From Megalonaias nervosa (taxonomy: Eukaryota > Mollusca > Bivalvia > Unionida > Unionidae), in the NCBI GenBank assembly GCA_016617855.1, contig JAECUM010001699.1:62001-126000 (forward strand): a stretch of 64,000 bases of DNA. Direction: 5' to 3'. The first letter of the stretch is position 1; each line of letters begins with the position of its first letter. Made by a program: the position numbers and the translations under genes. Shown in pieces: positions 12,600 to 24,339 of the stretch. The notes under the pieces were generated by a model, which saw only the letters and a program-made list of their open reading frames with translations, made no database searches and was not told where the DNA came from.

Positions 12600-14610
12600 A
12601 ATAAAAAATAAATCTCAGGCCCCACGTAGGTGGCATATGAGAATACCATAACTGCTGCAATATTGCAAGGCGACGTCACTAATATACGGAGATACAAATG
12701 ACATCAAAGGTCAATATTTACAGTCAGAGCAAGAAATAAACATTCTGACGTAATGTGAGATCATTTGGGTACATAAATGTAACATTGTTATTGAAGATTA
12801 CAATGACTCTCTTGGAGTGTACAAAAGTTGCAAGAGAGAAAAAAATATTATATGATTGTAAAGTATGGAAAATTTCCTCTTCTACAGATAGCACAAAGTT
12901 TATGATAATGACTTCATTATTACAGTAAAATATTTGGCAAGATTTTTAAGAATTTTGCGATCATTGGTGGTAAATAAGGTTTGTAACTTTCCAAAAGATC
13001 GTTTGCGGTAACATACCCCTTTCTTTGTGAAATTTAGGACAAATGAACAAATAATGGTATTCATCCCCGATGTAATTTTTATCACAATGTATACATTTTC
13101 TTTCCTCAAACGGTGTATTGTCCCAACAACCGATTTCAATTGGGAGTCTGTGATTGGAAGTCATGAACTTTATCAATATTAATTACTGATTCTTAGGTAA
13201 GTATTTTTCCGTATGTAGGTCTTATTTTAAACAATGGTAACAATTTTCCTATGGTTATAAGGTTACCGACGATTGCCATTCCTGCTATCATGCGTTTTGT
13301 TCATCTCTAATTATTAATAAATTCAGAATATAGGAAGTCCGGTCTCCCAGCAGTTATCAGAGTGTTCTTTGTGCTATTCATTCATTCATTTGACAGTATT
13401 AGCGTTAACACTGGTCTCATAAAAATTTGTTAAAGGAATTTAAATAGTTTAGTCAATTTGCCATTGATAATTGATATCCAAAATCCTATCATTCGTGATA
13501 TGATAATTATATCAATAGGTTTCATTCATTGTTCTGAATAAAGTATGTATGTAGGAATACTTTTCTGCAGTTTTAGGATGTTTCTTCAAAATTCGATATG
13601 CAAATTTTTAATAACTGTGGTACTTTCATAACCCCAAAATCCACGGCCGTATAATAAATGAGTAATATAGCATAATCAAAAAGATACAATTGCAAGTCTA
13701 TTGGAAGATTGAAATATATGATTTTTCGATAAAGTAGATGCAGGGCCTTTCTAGCTTGGTCAAGGTTGTATTTAGTTGACTTAACAAACGTTTGATTTTA
13801 AAAAAAAAATAATACCTAAGTACTTAAATTCAGCACATATGTCTATTGGATTATTGCCAATTGTAAATTTATATTTATCATCTTTCGTATGCCAAAAATC
13901 AAAGTCTGTCTTTGTGTGAATGATACTCAGTTTTCATAACTCTGAGCATTCATAAAACACATTTAAATAATGTTGGAAAGAATTTCCGTCAGTACCAAAA
14001 ATAAGTGTCATGGCTATAAGAACAGTATAAAAATTCGAAAGGAAAAAGACATATAGCGATTTAAAATAAAATGTAACTGGACACTAGTGCACTCATTTTC
14101 TAACAGATATTTTTCTAAGTTCTTTGAGATACATTATAAATAAAAATGTCGAAAGATTTTCACCTTGCCTCACACCTTTACTACATTGAAAGAAAACGAA
14201 CTGCTCTCCGACATAAATGGCACAAGAACTGATTTTATGATACAGATTATATGTTATTTTAAATATTTTTCATTGTTGTCTAAAAGTTTCATCCACAACC
14301 CTATCCTCCAAACATTGTCGATAGCGCTACTAAACTCAATAAAAGTACAAAATAATTTCATCTCGTAAGGTTTTAAAATTTCAGTAAGAGCCTGAAGACA
14401 AAATATATGATCTGTAGTTGAATAGCCTGGCCTGAATCCGGCTTGGTTCTCTTTAAGAATATCGTGAAAATCTAAAAAACTTCTGAAGTCTTTTTTTCAA
14501 GTACAGATGTACAAAATTTGCTAAAGCAGCTTAGTATCGTGATCTATAATTATCAAGTGAGCTTGGGTCGCCTTTCCATTTATATTTTGGTCTGATTATT
14601 CCTTGAACTG
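12600..14610 (-). mobile_element. Decayed LINE with reverse transcriptase and C-terminal cysteine motif
   Basis: Minus-strand frames, broken repeatedly, contain reverse transcriptase signatures: QAGFRPGYSTTDHIF (about 14453-14407), a degenerate FIEFSSAIDNVW in place of the usual FVDFKKAFD block, and a KGVRQGE block near 14184-14163. A catalytic YADD-type box is not visible. Far downstream the frame reads RLPIEIGCWD, then a CIHCD ... C cysteine cluster (about 13150-13050), which is common at the C-terminus of some LINE polyproteins. The 3' part may extend to about 12600, where an A/T-rich tail appears. The clade cannot be fixed by eye. The piece at 24340-24900 may be from the same kind of element. 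Confidence 0.75.
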
Positions 14611-14739
14611 TACCAAATATTATATTAAAACAAAGAAACATTATGGCATAATCGTATCATAGTTCACAGGAACATTTTAAGTTCCACACCAAAGACCAGA
14701 GCCAAACCTTGTTGATGGCTTGCACTTGAATTAAAGAAA

Positions 14740-15147
14740 AACCTATCTATTTTGAGGTCAGATAAAATTCTTCGATAAAGATATTCACTGGAATTTATAC
14801 TGAATTCAAACCTGGAATTATATTTTTTATATTTCTGTGATTCAACAAGAGACTGTTGACACATCAACACTTCAATAGCTACCACAGACACGTCAACGAA
14901 TTCAGTTTTGGGATTTTTTTCTGGACTTTTATTGAATTTTATTCTGGACTTCAAATTGCTAAGACTTGTGTCTGTAATTCTTGAATTATTTTTGTATTTA
15001 ATTCGCAATACCGTAAGTTGTTTTCTCTCATTTTCACTTTGTATTCTAGGGAAATAAATATATTTGTTAAATTTTACAAAGCTTGTTGTCTTTCACTCTT
15101 TTCTGTTACTTATTTTAAGAGCATAGACTCGTAACAATATTCTGGTG
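14740..15147 (+). repeat. LTR-like dispersed repeat, copy 1
   Basis: This shares long blocks with 41765-42130, including TGTGATTCAACAAG, GTTAAATTTTACAAAGCTTG and a GAAAATAAAT/GAAATAAATA polyadenylation-like word, and ends in GACTCGTAACA. The terminal ACA, the internal AATAAA and the following TCTGGTGTC (a possible primer-binding site) fit the right end of a long terminal repeat. No gag/pol lies beside it, so it would be a solo LTR or a remnant. Confidence 0.45.
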
Positions 15148-16080
15148 TCTAAAGGTCAGCTGTCACAGTCATGCAAAGTCTAATAGGAAAATAATGGTTT
15201 CTGCAAGTAAGTTTAGTTAAAGACCGCATAATTTGACCAAAGGTCGAGATCACTGAAACTCGTTGGTCAATACAGTAATGTTCTTAGTTAACCATACCCT
15301 ATTAGTGCTTATAAAGAGACAATTAAACACCGGGTGAGCGTATCATATATTTTTCGCGGTACTCTTATTTATATTTAAGTAAATCAGATTGCACACAGCC
15401 AAATCAGTTCTCTATCACTCTCAAGTGACTCTCTATCAAATGTTTTATTTGTTTCTTTTTTATGTTAAGAAAATGTTAAGGGACGTAGAAGAAAATCTTT
15501 TAGTTGCTCGGCGTATGCGCAGGATTTCGTTTATTATTTATCCAAAACGAAGACACAATAACTTTGATCTCCTTTTCATAATCTTGTACCATTGTAATGA
15601 TGAGCTTCTTAACAAAGATAATGACTTGTGTTTTTTCTGATCATTAAAAGTGTGGCGAAGTATGGGTAAATAATATCTTTATCGATTATTTAGAAGTGCC
15701 AGTTATGCAACTGCTCGATTTAACCAAGACCGAGATATCAACCGAAGCAACTTACAGATTGCGCCTTCATATGAAGACAGTTTAGACAGTTCACACTGAA
15801 CTGACGAAGCCAGGGACTTGCACATGCATGCACAAGTCCTTCACAAAGTCAGTTTTATGATGCATAATGAAGCAAACATAAAATATCTCAACTGAATGTA
15901 AAACGATATGATCCCAAAACACAGTCTGGAAAAATAACTGACACCTTTGGAAATCTGGGAATACACAGGAATTTGTATCTAAACCTTTTTGGGGGAAACC
16001 TACGTCTGGATCTATATTGAGAAGTAAATCCAGTCACAGCTTTTGAACTTCACATAAAAGTGCAGTCAAAGAAACTCCAG
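15148..16080. other. No gene recognised
   Basis: AT-rich non-coding DNA. An 83-codon ORF at 15389-15640 has no recognisable motif and weak codon character. Confidence 0.5.
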
Positions 16081-16490
16081 CGTGTCTATTCCCTGAGGCT
16101 ATTTGTTTGTTTGCTATGTTGTTGTTCGTCCTTAGAGCTAAAAATGACCATGACATCCCTGACTGTTTGTTTATGTTTTGTTTCTTTTTGGTTTTGTTTG
16201 TTTGTTTGTTTGGGATTTTGTGTTGGTTTGGGGGCTTTTGTTGAAGTAAATGAGTGGCAAATTAGGTAAATTTGTGCTCTAAACTGTCTGTGGCACACTT
16301 GACAGGAGATGCATGTTGGGTTTGCCTAATCAATAGAGGATGTGCAGCTTCTCTGAGGTTGACACTGCTCATGCTTCTGCACTGCCTCCGTTCAAAATCT
16401 TTGGATCCAGTACGGATGGAACTCCGTTAGGTGGAGCAATCCTGTGTGAGATCTTCCCAAGTCTCGGGGTCAATGCTGATTTAAAAAAAA
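16080..16490. repeat. Dispersed repeat, copy 1 (partner at 47690-47970)
   Basis: The two stretches share scattered blocks in the same order: TTGTGCTCTAAACTGTCT vs TTGTTCTCTGAACTGTCT, a CATGCTTCTGCACTGCCTC-like block, and a final GATCCTGTGTGAGA ... GGGGTCAA block. A GT-rich run (16190-16212) interrupts this copy. The element class is not identified. Confidence 0.6.
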
Positions 16491-17985
16491 AAAATCAAAA
16501 ACGAAATTCGGTTTTAAAAAAATAACTCAACAACATAATATCCATAAATGGTATCAAAGAATCCCCAAATAGGAGTTGTTACTTTTCTATAAAGTAGGGA
16601 GAAACGGACAAAGTGAAAAAGTACGAAACTAAAATTAGCATCACTATATGCATAATACCTGTATAATGTAAGGTACACTCTGTATTACAGATGCAAAGTA
16701 ATTAACGTACTTACGGTTTTTCGACGAGCAAACGTTTCTTCCAACACATAGGTTTTACTTTCATTGCAGTTTTTCCTGATAACTTCAAAACAAAATCAAA
16801 ATAAATTACATCATTACATTATCATAGTTTTTACATATTTTAAGAGACTTACATGATATTTGTGAATAAATAAATACAGATTTAATGAGCTTTACAAACC
16901 ATGTTCTGTAAGGTAATGTATGAAGTGCCTGGAAGCCGCAGTAGCACAACATAACTATTTATTGCGGCAGAGGGAAGCAGAGGTATATCTCTGCTACACT
17001 CGGCTATGTCAGGCAGATTTAACCACCCCTACTCACTAGAATACCATATAAAATCAGAGTATTTTATGTTGACACTGACAACATGTGAATCAATGTTAAT
17101 TTTGTTTGTATAGTTATATTTCATGAAAAAAGTTGAACTTGATACCATTTGAATTTGTGTATGAGAGATAGTGGATGTCGGCTAGATGACATCCACAATG
17201 GACAGAATGACGGACAAGCTTCTAGTTCGTCTGTAAATGAAGATGATAATGTCATTCAATCTGAGAGCGAAATAAAACTCCAAGATATTTTAAATCGATG
17301 TCGACAGTATTGAAAAGATTGGAAATCAACTATTCTTTATAGTAAAACAAAATTAGACTATTGGGGTTTTAGCAGGAAACGTCAATGAGATACAGTTCTT
17401 ATTAGATGGTCATTATAAATATCTAAGAAATTTTGCAAGGCAAGGAATCATATTTTTGATGAAGCCCTTAAGGCTCTTAATATATTGTTTAAATTGACAG
17501 AACAAGAAACTTTAATTTGAATTTAGATCTACAGTTAAAATATTTGACCATAATATTGTACCAATAATTACCTAATAACTGGATCTTATAGATGAATGTC
17601 TAAGGAGAATACAAAATTTATTAGGAAGTATCCTAGTCTAAATATTACATGCAGAATTAGGTCGGCATCAACAACACGTTACTGTAAGTATGATTAACTT
17701 TTGGCTTTCAGTCATCAATGGAAAAATAATTTGCCAAGTATGGTGTCTATAATGATTCGCTTAGATGTTGGTTCTGGCCATTTTTTTTAAAAACACAAAT
17801 GGATAATGCATATAAAATCAATTCTTCGAAAAGTAGGAAGATATGACGTATGGTTGAATAATAAAAACAATGATAGTAATGTGTACCATAAAGAATTATA
17901 CTTGTACCGTCCTCTTTCATCAATACAAACAGGACTGGTTATCTGTTTTAGAAAAATCTGTATGTTCTCACTTATAAGTCGTGTC
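16491..17985. other. AT-rich stretch with possible decayed coding DNA
   Basis: Between about 17200 and 17700 a frame reads as a polar, acidic protein fragment before breaking up, in a style like the 1-2240 stretch. No family is recognised. The rest looks non-coding. Confidence 0.3.
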
Positions 17986-18003
17986 AAACTGAAACAACAA
18001 AAG

Positions 18004-18135
18004 TCCTGATCTGCCGTAGCATAAAACGCCTGTAGATCAGGGTCTGTGTTGTTTGCTCTACTGATTACTCCTAAGAAACTGCACAGATCCATTATGCGAC
18101 GGCAGATCTGGGTCTGTGCAGTTTGCAGTTGGACC
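18004..18135. repeat. Palindromic GATCTG family, copy 1
   Basis: GATCTGCCGTAGCATAA at 18008-18024 pairs with TTATGCGACGGCAGATC at 18092-18108 (16 of 17). Between them lies a second GATCAGGGTCTGTG / CACAGATC pair. Related copies are at 18421-18545 and 46990-47120, with a weaker one at 22648-22765. The form is like a short foldback or MITE. Confidence 0.6.
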
Positions 18136-18420
18136 CGACTTATAAGCGAATAGAGACAGTGAGAGAACTTGGATTGTACTTAACTGATATGTCATATTAT
18201 AAGTATGGTCCGAGTAAATAAAATCTTGTTCTATTCTGCAAACTGCTTCATGAGTAATACCCTTGCCTTCGATAATATTGGAAGGCGGCGGTCCATAAGT
18301 ATCGATATGCGTTAGGATAGGGACGATACGTCAGTTCTAGTCCAAATCACAGCGTCTTGTATCGTTGTTTACAATTTACCTAACAGTCAAACATGTACTA
18401 TAAAAAAAATAAAAAATACA

Positions 18421-18545
18421 AAATGCGCTGGCAGATCAGGTCTGTACTGATTGTTCTACTGATTACTAATAAGAAACTGCACAGACCCTAGATCTTCCGG
18501 CGCATTATGCGATCTGGGTCTAATAGAGATTGCAGTTGTACCAGA
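18421..18545. repeat. Palindromic GATCTG family, copy 2
   Basis: ATGCGCTGGCAGATC pairs with GATCTTCCGGCGCAT. The spacer shares TTCTACTGATTACT and AAGAAACTGCACAGA with copy 1, so the two are homologous rather than chance palindromes. Confidence 0.6.
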
Positions 18546-19020
18546 CATATAAAACAGCTACTGCAGGAATTGCAAGACATGGAAACCGATAAAGGTAGAA
18601 AAGCTTTATTTATCAGTCGATTTTCATTGTAAAAATAAGTAATATTAGCCACTACATGACGCCATTTAAAAGTTATGGTGTACTTATAATGCAAGACAAA
18701 GTGATTTAAAAAAAAAACAAACAATTTAATTCTAGTCAAAGAGTTCTGATCTAAAATTACTATTGAGAAAACCATGTCATATGATTTTTCATTAAACTTT
18801 CGATGATCGTGATTCATTTTATTTATTATTATTGTTGTTATTGTTGCTGTTCATTCTGCTGTTGTTGTTGTTGCTGCTGATCATGATGAATGTCTTTCAG
18901 TTCAGCTTCATGCATGTCAGAAAATTCAGCAACGAAACAATAGCTCTCAAAAATCCTGCTAAAATATTTAAATATTTGAACACTACGGCGCACTGCATAA
19001 AAAAGCTGGTTTTAGTTTTG

Positions 19021-19254
19021 TAGGGTTTAACGCCATTTTTTTAGCACATCGTAGACTATACATGACGGCCAGTACATTTAGTGGAGGAGGATCCTGGAAA
19101 TAAGCTGGGAAGAACCACCGACACACGGAAAGCTAATGGCTGACTTTCTCACATACGTTGGTCGCACCCGAGACTCGAACCTATTCGGAAAGATGTGATA
19201 CGCGTGAGTGATCTGTAAAGGCGAACGCCTTAGATCATTCCGCCACACGGCATC
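19021..19254 (-). mobile_element. SINE-B copy 1 (tRNA-derived)
   Basis: On the minus strand the head reads GCCGTGTGGCGGAATGATCT (A-box region) with a B-box-like GGTTCGAGTCT. The body follows with GTCGGTGGTTCTTCCC and TCCTCCTCCAC words and a 3' end TGGCGTTAAACCCTA. Copies on the plus strand lie at 39070-39325 and 53694-53891. No clear target-site duplication was found for this copy. Confidence 0.8.
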
Positions 19255-19419
19255 AAAAGGCAGTAATTTTCTCAATATCTATAACAAAAATAATAAAAAT
19301 TCTACCACTATTACCACCAGGACCTTTCATGTATGTTTATCGTAAGTCTTTGTTGAAAAATCGGATCCTCTAATTTAAAAATATTTTATAAAGAATATCG
19401 GAAAACAGGTATATTTGTC

Positions 19420-19536
19420 ATATTAGAAAATACGCCTAATTTTCTACTGTTAGAAAATGATTTATGCTATTAGAAAACAAAAAACTATTCTAAAATTATT
19501 CGTTGATTTAAGTAAATGAGGCGTATTTTCTAATAT
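19420..19536. repeat. Inverted repeat with 18-bp perfect arms
   Basis: ATATTAGAAAATACGCCT at 19420-19437 is the exact reverse complement of 19519-19536. More TTAGAAAA words occur through 19660 in both orientations. This is either a small MITE or a stem-loop cluster. Confidence 0.6.
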
Positions 19537-19702
19537 TAGTTAAATGCATTCTGCTGTATCACACAACACCTTTTGTCCAACATTGTCAAACTATTTTCCT
19601 ATGTTAGGAAAGCTGAGTTTCTAATATTTTTAAAATCGCGTTCTAATATTAGAAAACTTCTCAATTTCCCACTGGTTTTTCTTCTGCTGCTAATACTGTT
19701 TC

Positions 19703-19704
<2 letters not shown>

Positions 19705-19738
<34 letters not shown>

Positions 19739-19739
19739 C
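19705..19739. repeat. (TTA)n microsatellite
   Basis: About 12 units of a trinucleotide repeat. Confidence 0.9.
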
Positions 19740-20195
19740 AAAATCACCGAACGAAACCCATTCTGGAAGGTTGGGCGGGGGTCTGTTTTATTAAAACCTT
19801 GCTTACTCCCCCCACCCCACCCCAAGCAACAGCAACTAGATTTTGTATGCGCTCTTCTGGTGTTATCAAACTATCTTGTATTTTGTTTGCCCTGAAAACA
19901 AAATAAGCTAGGCTACTTACCTTGTTGACGGTTGGTAGACTCACGTATAAAACAACAAGAAAAAAAAGAAAAGAAAACGAGAGCATTATTTTAAAACCAT
20001 CACTTTAACAAGATTATTGAAATTAGAAGTCTGATCTATACCAATATATCGAACTGATTATTTTATATTCTTTAACATTTATTTCAAAATAGTTTTATTT
20101 TCCTGCAAGTTGTGCAATTCAGAACGTGGTCATTCGAACGATCAAACCTTCGGCATACTTTTATCTGGCAAAAATAGCCGAGGTGGTCCGAATGA

Positions 20196-20326
20196 AACTA
20201 ATGCAAGTCTGGTTCTCTATTTCGTATGCTTCCTGCGTTGCACTCCTCTATTCGTATAGCGGTGCAACGCAGGGGGTGGGGGTGGGTGGGATGCATGTTT
20301 AGCAGGGAACCAGACTAACTAATGCA
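20196..20326. mobile_element. 111-bp MITE with 10-bp TIR and 10-bp TSD
   Basis: AACTAATGCA occurs at 20196-20205 and again at 20317-20326. Between them, 20206-20316 begins AGTCTGGTTC and ends with its exact reverse complement GAACCAGACT. Inside, CCTGCGTTGCAC (20232-20243) pairs with GTGCAACGCAGG (20262-20273). A 10-bp duplication with short inverted ends fits a Mutator-like or similar cut-and-paste miniature element, but the superfamily is a guess. It lies immediately before the putative first coding exon at 20355. Confidence 0.8.
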
Positions 20327-20354
20327 CTCTGTGGATTTGTTTATAACAACAAAC

Positions 20355-20538
20355 ATGTCTACTGTCATAGATTTAACACAACAGCCTGAAATAGCAGAAT
20401 TCGCCGGCTCTTCACAGGAAGACATCAATTATGCCACCACATTTTGGCAGTCAATACAGTTACAGCCGCCTATGGAATCGCGTTTGGTATCAAGCGACAT
20501 CAAACAACGCTTAAAAGTTGCACCACCTAGTTCTCAGG
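20355..20538 (+). CDS. Putative first coding exon of unrecognised small acidic/charged protein
   Basis: The ATG at 20355 has an A at -3 and opens 61 codons plus one base, beginning [16 protein letters not shown] and ending APPSSQ. A GT follows at 20539 (CAGG|GTAGGA). That phase (one base left over) matches the 39-nt exon at 30774-30812, which needs two bases to complete a codon. An in-frame upstream ATG at 20322 lies inside the target-site duplication of the neighbouring MITE and has a poor start context, so 20355 is preferred. If joined to the downstream exons the protein is about 176 residues. The evidence is coding composition and splice phase; the link across a 10-kb intron is inference and extra exons could exist. 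No domain is recognised. Confidence 0.45.
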
Positions 20539-20753
20539 GTAGGAGTTACATATTTTCGCGTCGAAAGTGACCGCAGCTCAGAGAGGCATAAGTAATGCGA
20601 TGACATGTAGAATCTTAATTCGTAGACAGCAAGGGCATGATAGCATAGCCTCATAACTAGCACAGCAATTTATGTAAAAATTAAAGTCTTCATTATGGTA
20701 CTGAAGTGCAATAAAAGTACAATTAAATTTCAGACAATTAAGAACTTAATGCT

Positions 20754-20885
20754 GTTTTTTTCTGAGTTTATCGTGGTATAAACTGTTATTTGCCGAATCA
20801 CACAGCAAATAACGCCCGAAGGGCGTTATGTAAGCTGTGTAAGTCGGCAAATGACAGTTTATACCACGATAAACTCAGAAAAAAC
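20754..20885. repeat. 132-bp near-perfect hairpin
   Basis: The left arm, starting GTTTTTTTCTGAGTTTATCG, pairs almost base for base with the right arm, ending CGATAAACTCAGAAAAAAC. Paired sub-blocks are ATAACGCCC/GGGCGTTAT and ACACAGC/GCTGTGT. The loop is only about two bases (GA). This is a foldback MITE or strong stem-loop, and lies in intron 1 if the exon at 20355-20538 is real. Confidence 0.85.
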
Positions 20886-23800
20886 GTTAAACTCTTATGA
20901 TTGCAATTATTTATAATTTTATTTATTTTTTATTGTTATTTTGTTTCTGTTTTAAAGATATTTCCAATCAGTTTTAGAGCCTGTTTAAGTGTATGAATTC
21001 TTGCTGAGGTGTCTGCTACGTAGTTATCTATAGAACAGGGATTCTCCATCTGCAACATAACAGGTAGGCAATCTAAGGTTTTGAACATTCCACAGCATGG
21101 TCTTAATCATTTATCTAAATTGGCATATGTGATCTGAGTAGAAGTTCAATATTCAAAGCAAAGGATGTGTTGTTTTGTTTGACATACGAATGACTCTTGG
21201 ATTTGATGCTATCATGAGTTCATTGTTACTGGGCCGAATCTTTATTGTCCAGACACTTGAGTAGCCAATTTTCACATCTTTAAATCTATTTTCATGTTGA
21301 TTAACATATTAGGCTACCAATATGGGCTACTTACAAATGAAAGACTATTGGTAAATGGCTATAGTGATGGGGGTCCAATATTCAAACAGTGCAAGACATC
21401 GACACTGACAGTTATGATGTGGGGTGTAGCGGATCTCTCACCCACCCCACATTGTAACTATCAAGGTCAGCATCTTACATTGTAGGACTGTGAATCCAAT
21501 TGTTATAATGTTAGTCTTTGAACCTCCTTCCATGCAATCCCTATATAAATTTATCTATAGTTTTAAATTTGTTTGTATCGAGCAGCAGTGAAAGTGCTGT
21601 AACCCCAATGTTCTTGGCAGAGTTTGAGTTTCCCAGCTTTTCTTTTTCAAATCTAGTCAAAAAAAGAATTATTTATGTTCAGAAAAACAGCAATGATGTG
21701 TTATATGATTCTGTCAAATGAACTTATTCAGTTTTCTAAATAAAATATAAACCCACTATTTTTATTTAATTTTAAAGGCATCCAGTGTGTATGCCTTCCA
21801 GTTCATTGGTTACTTTGCACATGACTCTATTTATAGAAGTTAGTATACAGTAGTTCTCTGTGAAGTTTATACAGAAATAAACACAATTGGGTCTGATCAC
21901 GTGATTATGTTCTGACCAATAGAAATCTTCCCTTCATTTATCAACTGATACAACTGCAATTATTAGAATATGTCAATTTATGAAAATAAATGAATTGACA
22001 CATCACGCACAATGTTGCTTTTTGTGCACTGAAGAACTCCAAAACACAGAGGTCACTGAGAGTAAACAACCTCCATTTAGAAGGATTTTTGACAGCAACA
22101 TGTGTAAATAATGTAGATTTTAGGTATTTTATTTAAGTTTGTCTACCATAAATTGAGACTGAATATATTCATACATTTTATGTTTGCTTAAATAATTGTT
22201 TGACAAATATGAATGAAAATCCCACTGAGCATAATGGGGTTTTTTCTGCGCAGTATAACAGAAAGTGTCTGTTGTTCTTCAGGATGAGAAATTTTGAAAT
22301 TATTACAGTTTGAATTTCCCGCTGTTTAATGGTTAGTGAGGTAATGAAGATAATCATGAGCTGTTCTGACAAGTCAGGTGGCAACCCCTTGGCCTAGCTA
22401 TTGTCAACTAACACAGTGAACTAGTGATAGCAGTATGTGGTCAATGGGCCATGTTAGTGACAATGTGTTAATATTAAAGAAAAAGGTGGGGAAGAGCCAG
22501 CAATCAGTCATTTGTAGGTCAATCAGCAAACGATTTTCCAAGATAGCAATCTGTTAGGAAGCTTTTGTTTTTGCCTTTTTTTTTTTGCTAGTCCTGTTCC
22601 AGAATGTGGAGAATCATGAAGAGCATGGTTTATAATACAAAATAAATGTGATCTGCACAGACCCAGATTTACTTCTATATAATGTGTCCACAGATTACTG
22701 TCTATGCCGTTCACTTGAAATCATAAATAGGAAAAATATGATGCGGTAGTGGATCTGGGTCGCTGATGAGTGGTGTGGGGCACTGACATCTTGAAAAATT
22801 GGGGTTGGAGGCGTTATGCTGGAAGTTTTGGACATCTGCGCCATTTCATATCAGTTTTCACACCTGGTTATTAAGACTGACTCTTTGAAATTCCATATTC
22901 CTTGTCACTAAGGTTTGAAGTGGGCTAACCAGAACACGCTGGAATGTAATTAAGGGCATTAGAATTGTTGCCATGGGTCTCATCTCATTCGATTAGATAT
23001 CAGGCCCAGTATCCAGTATCAAAAAAGACATTCCAGTGTCGACCAGGATTATATTTAGTTAGACAAAAACAATGTAACCCTGATCCAAAATTTTGGTATG
23101 ACAAAATTTGATTTCAGACCCCTAGACCTAGTGTTATAACTTGGATGAACTGTCAAGCAGACATCTTATGTACCTTTGTCACCCATTAATTATCAAGATA
23201 CCCTTATGTTAAATTTAGTGGACACTGGCAGTTTGGGGTGAGAAAAAGTCCCATGAACTCACTCAAGGTGCAACATTTGAGACTGGCCTGTCAGAATATT
23301 CCTACCAGTATTTATACATTGAGCACCACCACCTCCTCCATCTGTCATACACAAATAAAAATTATACAGTAAGTCACACTACAGAATTGTCTTTTAAATA
23401 TCATCCCATTTAATCATTTCTATACTTTATTTCAATGGCTCAAACAGTCGATGAAATGAAAGGAAACTTTATACTTGTAATATTTTTCAGGCATTAGATA
23501 TATAAGACAATATATTGTTTGAGATTTTATCATTTTCTGTGCAGTTTTCTTTTCTCAGATTTTCATGTGTACGTATACAAAATATGTTTTAGCAGACATG
23601 AATATGTTATAGATAGCTATCAACAGTAATTGAAATTAAACTTAATTTGTTTATGTGCTGGTACCTTCTCTAAATATTACTCAACCTGAAAGTTTTTACG
23701 AAAACATGCAAGACTTAGTCATGAAGTCTTGACATGGATTTATCTATCTCATACCATTCAGTTCAGGGATTAGGTATCTAGTGTCATTCAATTCTTGGAT

Positions 23801-24335
23801 TAGGTATCTTGTGTGATTCATGAATTAGGTATCAAAACAAGACAAAACTCTATTACACTCAGGTTGTAAAGCTAACAAAATATGAGGTATCTAAGAAAAA
23901 GAACACAAATATAGCACATGATATCATTACATAATGCTTAACAGGGATTACAAAAATCGACAAACACAATATAAGAAACTGCAAATATTTTCCAAGAGTT
24001 CTATGTTACCTGTATTTATTAATTGATTGTACTTAAAAACATTATTCTTGGAAATGTAAAAATGAGGCATACATTTTTGTCATTCATCATGAAATAAGAA
24101 CACAACAGAAGATGGTGATATTCAGACATTTACCTTGAGACTCATAGAGTGTACACTATATTTCATAATTTATAGCAGCTGGAAACGTTAACCCATCTTC
24201 CAGTTTCAACGGGAAACCTGTGATTAGTAGTGCTAAACTTAATTAAGATTTTAGATATATTTTTTGGAAATGAGAGATCTTTTCCAAATCCAAACTGGTT
24301 TAAAATAATATGTAATTTAGATGATTAAATGACAT
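20886..24335. other. Presumed intron; mostly unique AT-rich DNA
   Basis: No exon is recognised. A weak member of the GATCTG palindromic family is at 22648-22765. Three units of the 30-bp repeat (ATTCAGTTCAGxxATTAGGTATC) are at about 23757-23835, related to the array at 29588-30385. Confidence 0.5.
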
Positions 24336-24339
24336 ATTG

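Noticed and set aside
16060..16298. Paired plus/minus ORFs of about 70 codons
   Set aside because: Driven by a GTTT-rich low-complexity run inside a dispersed repeat.
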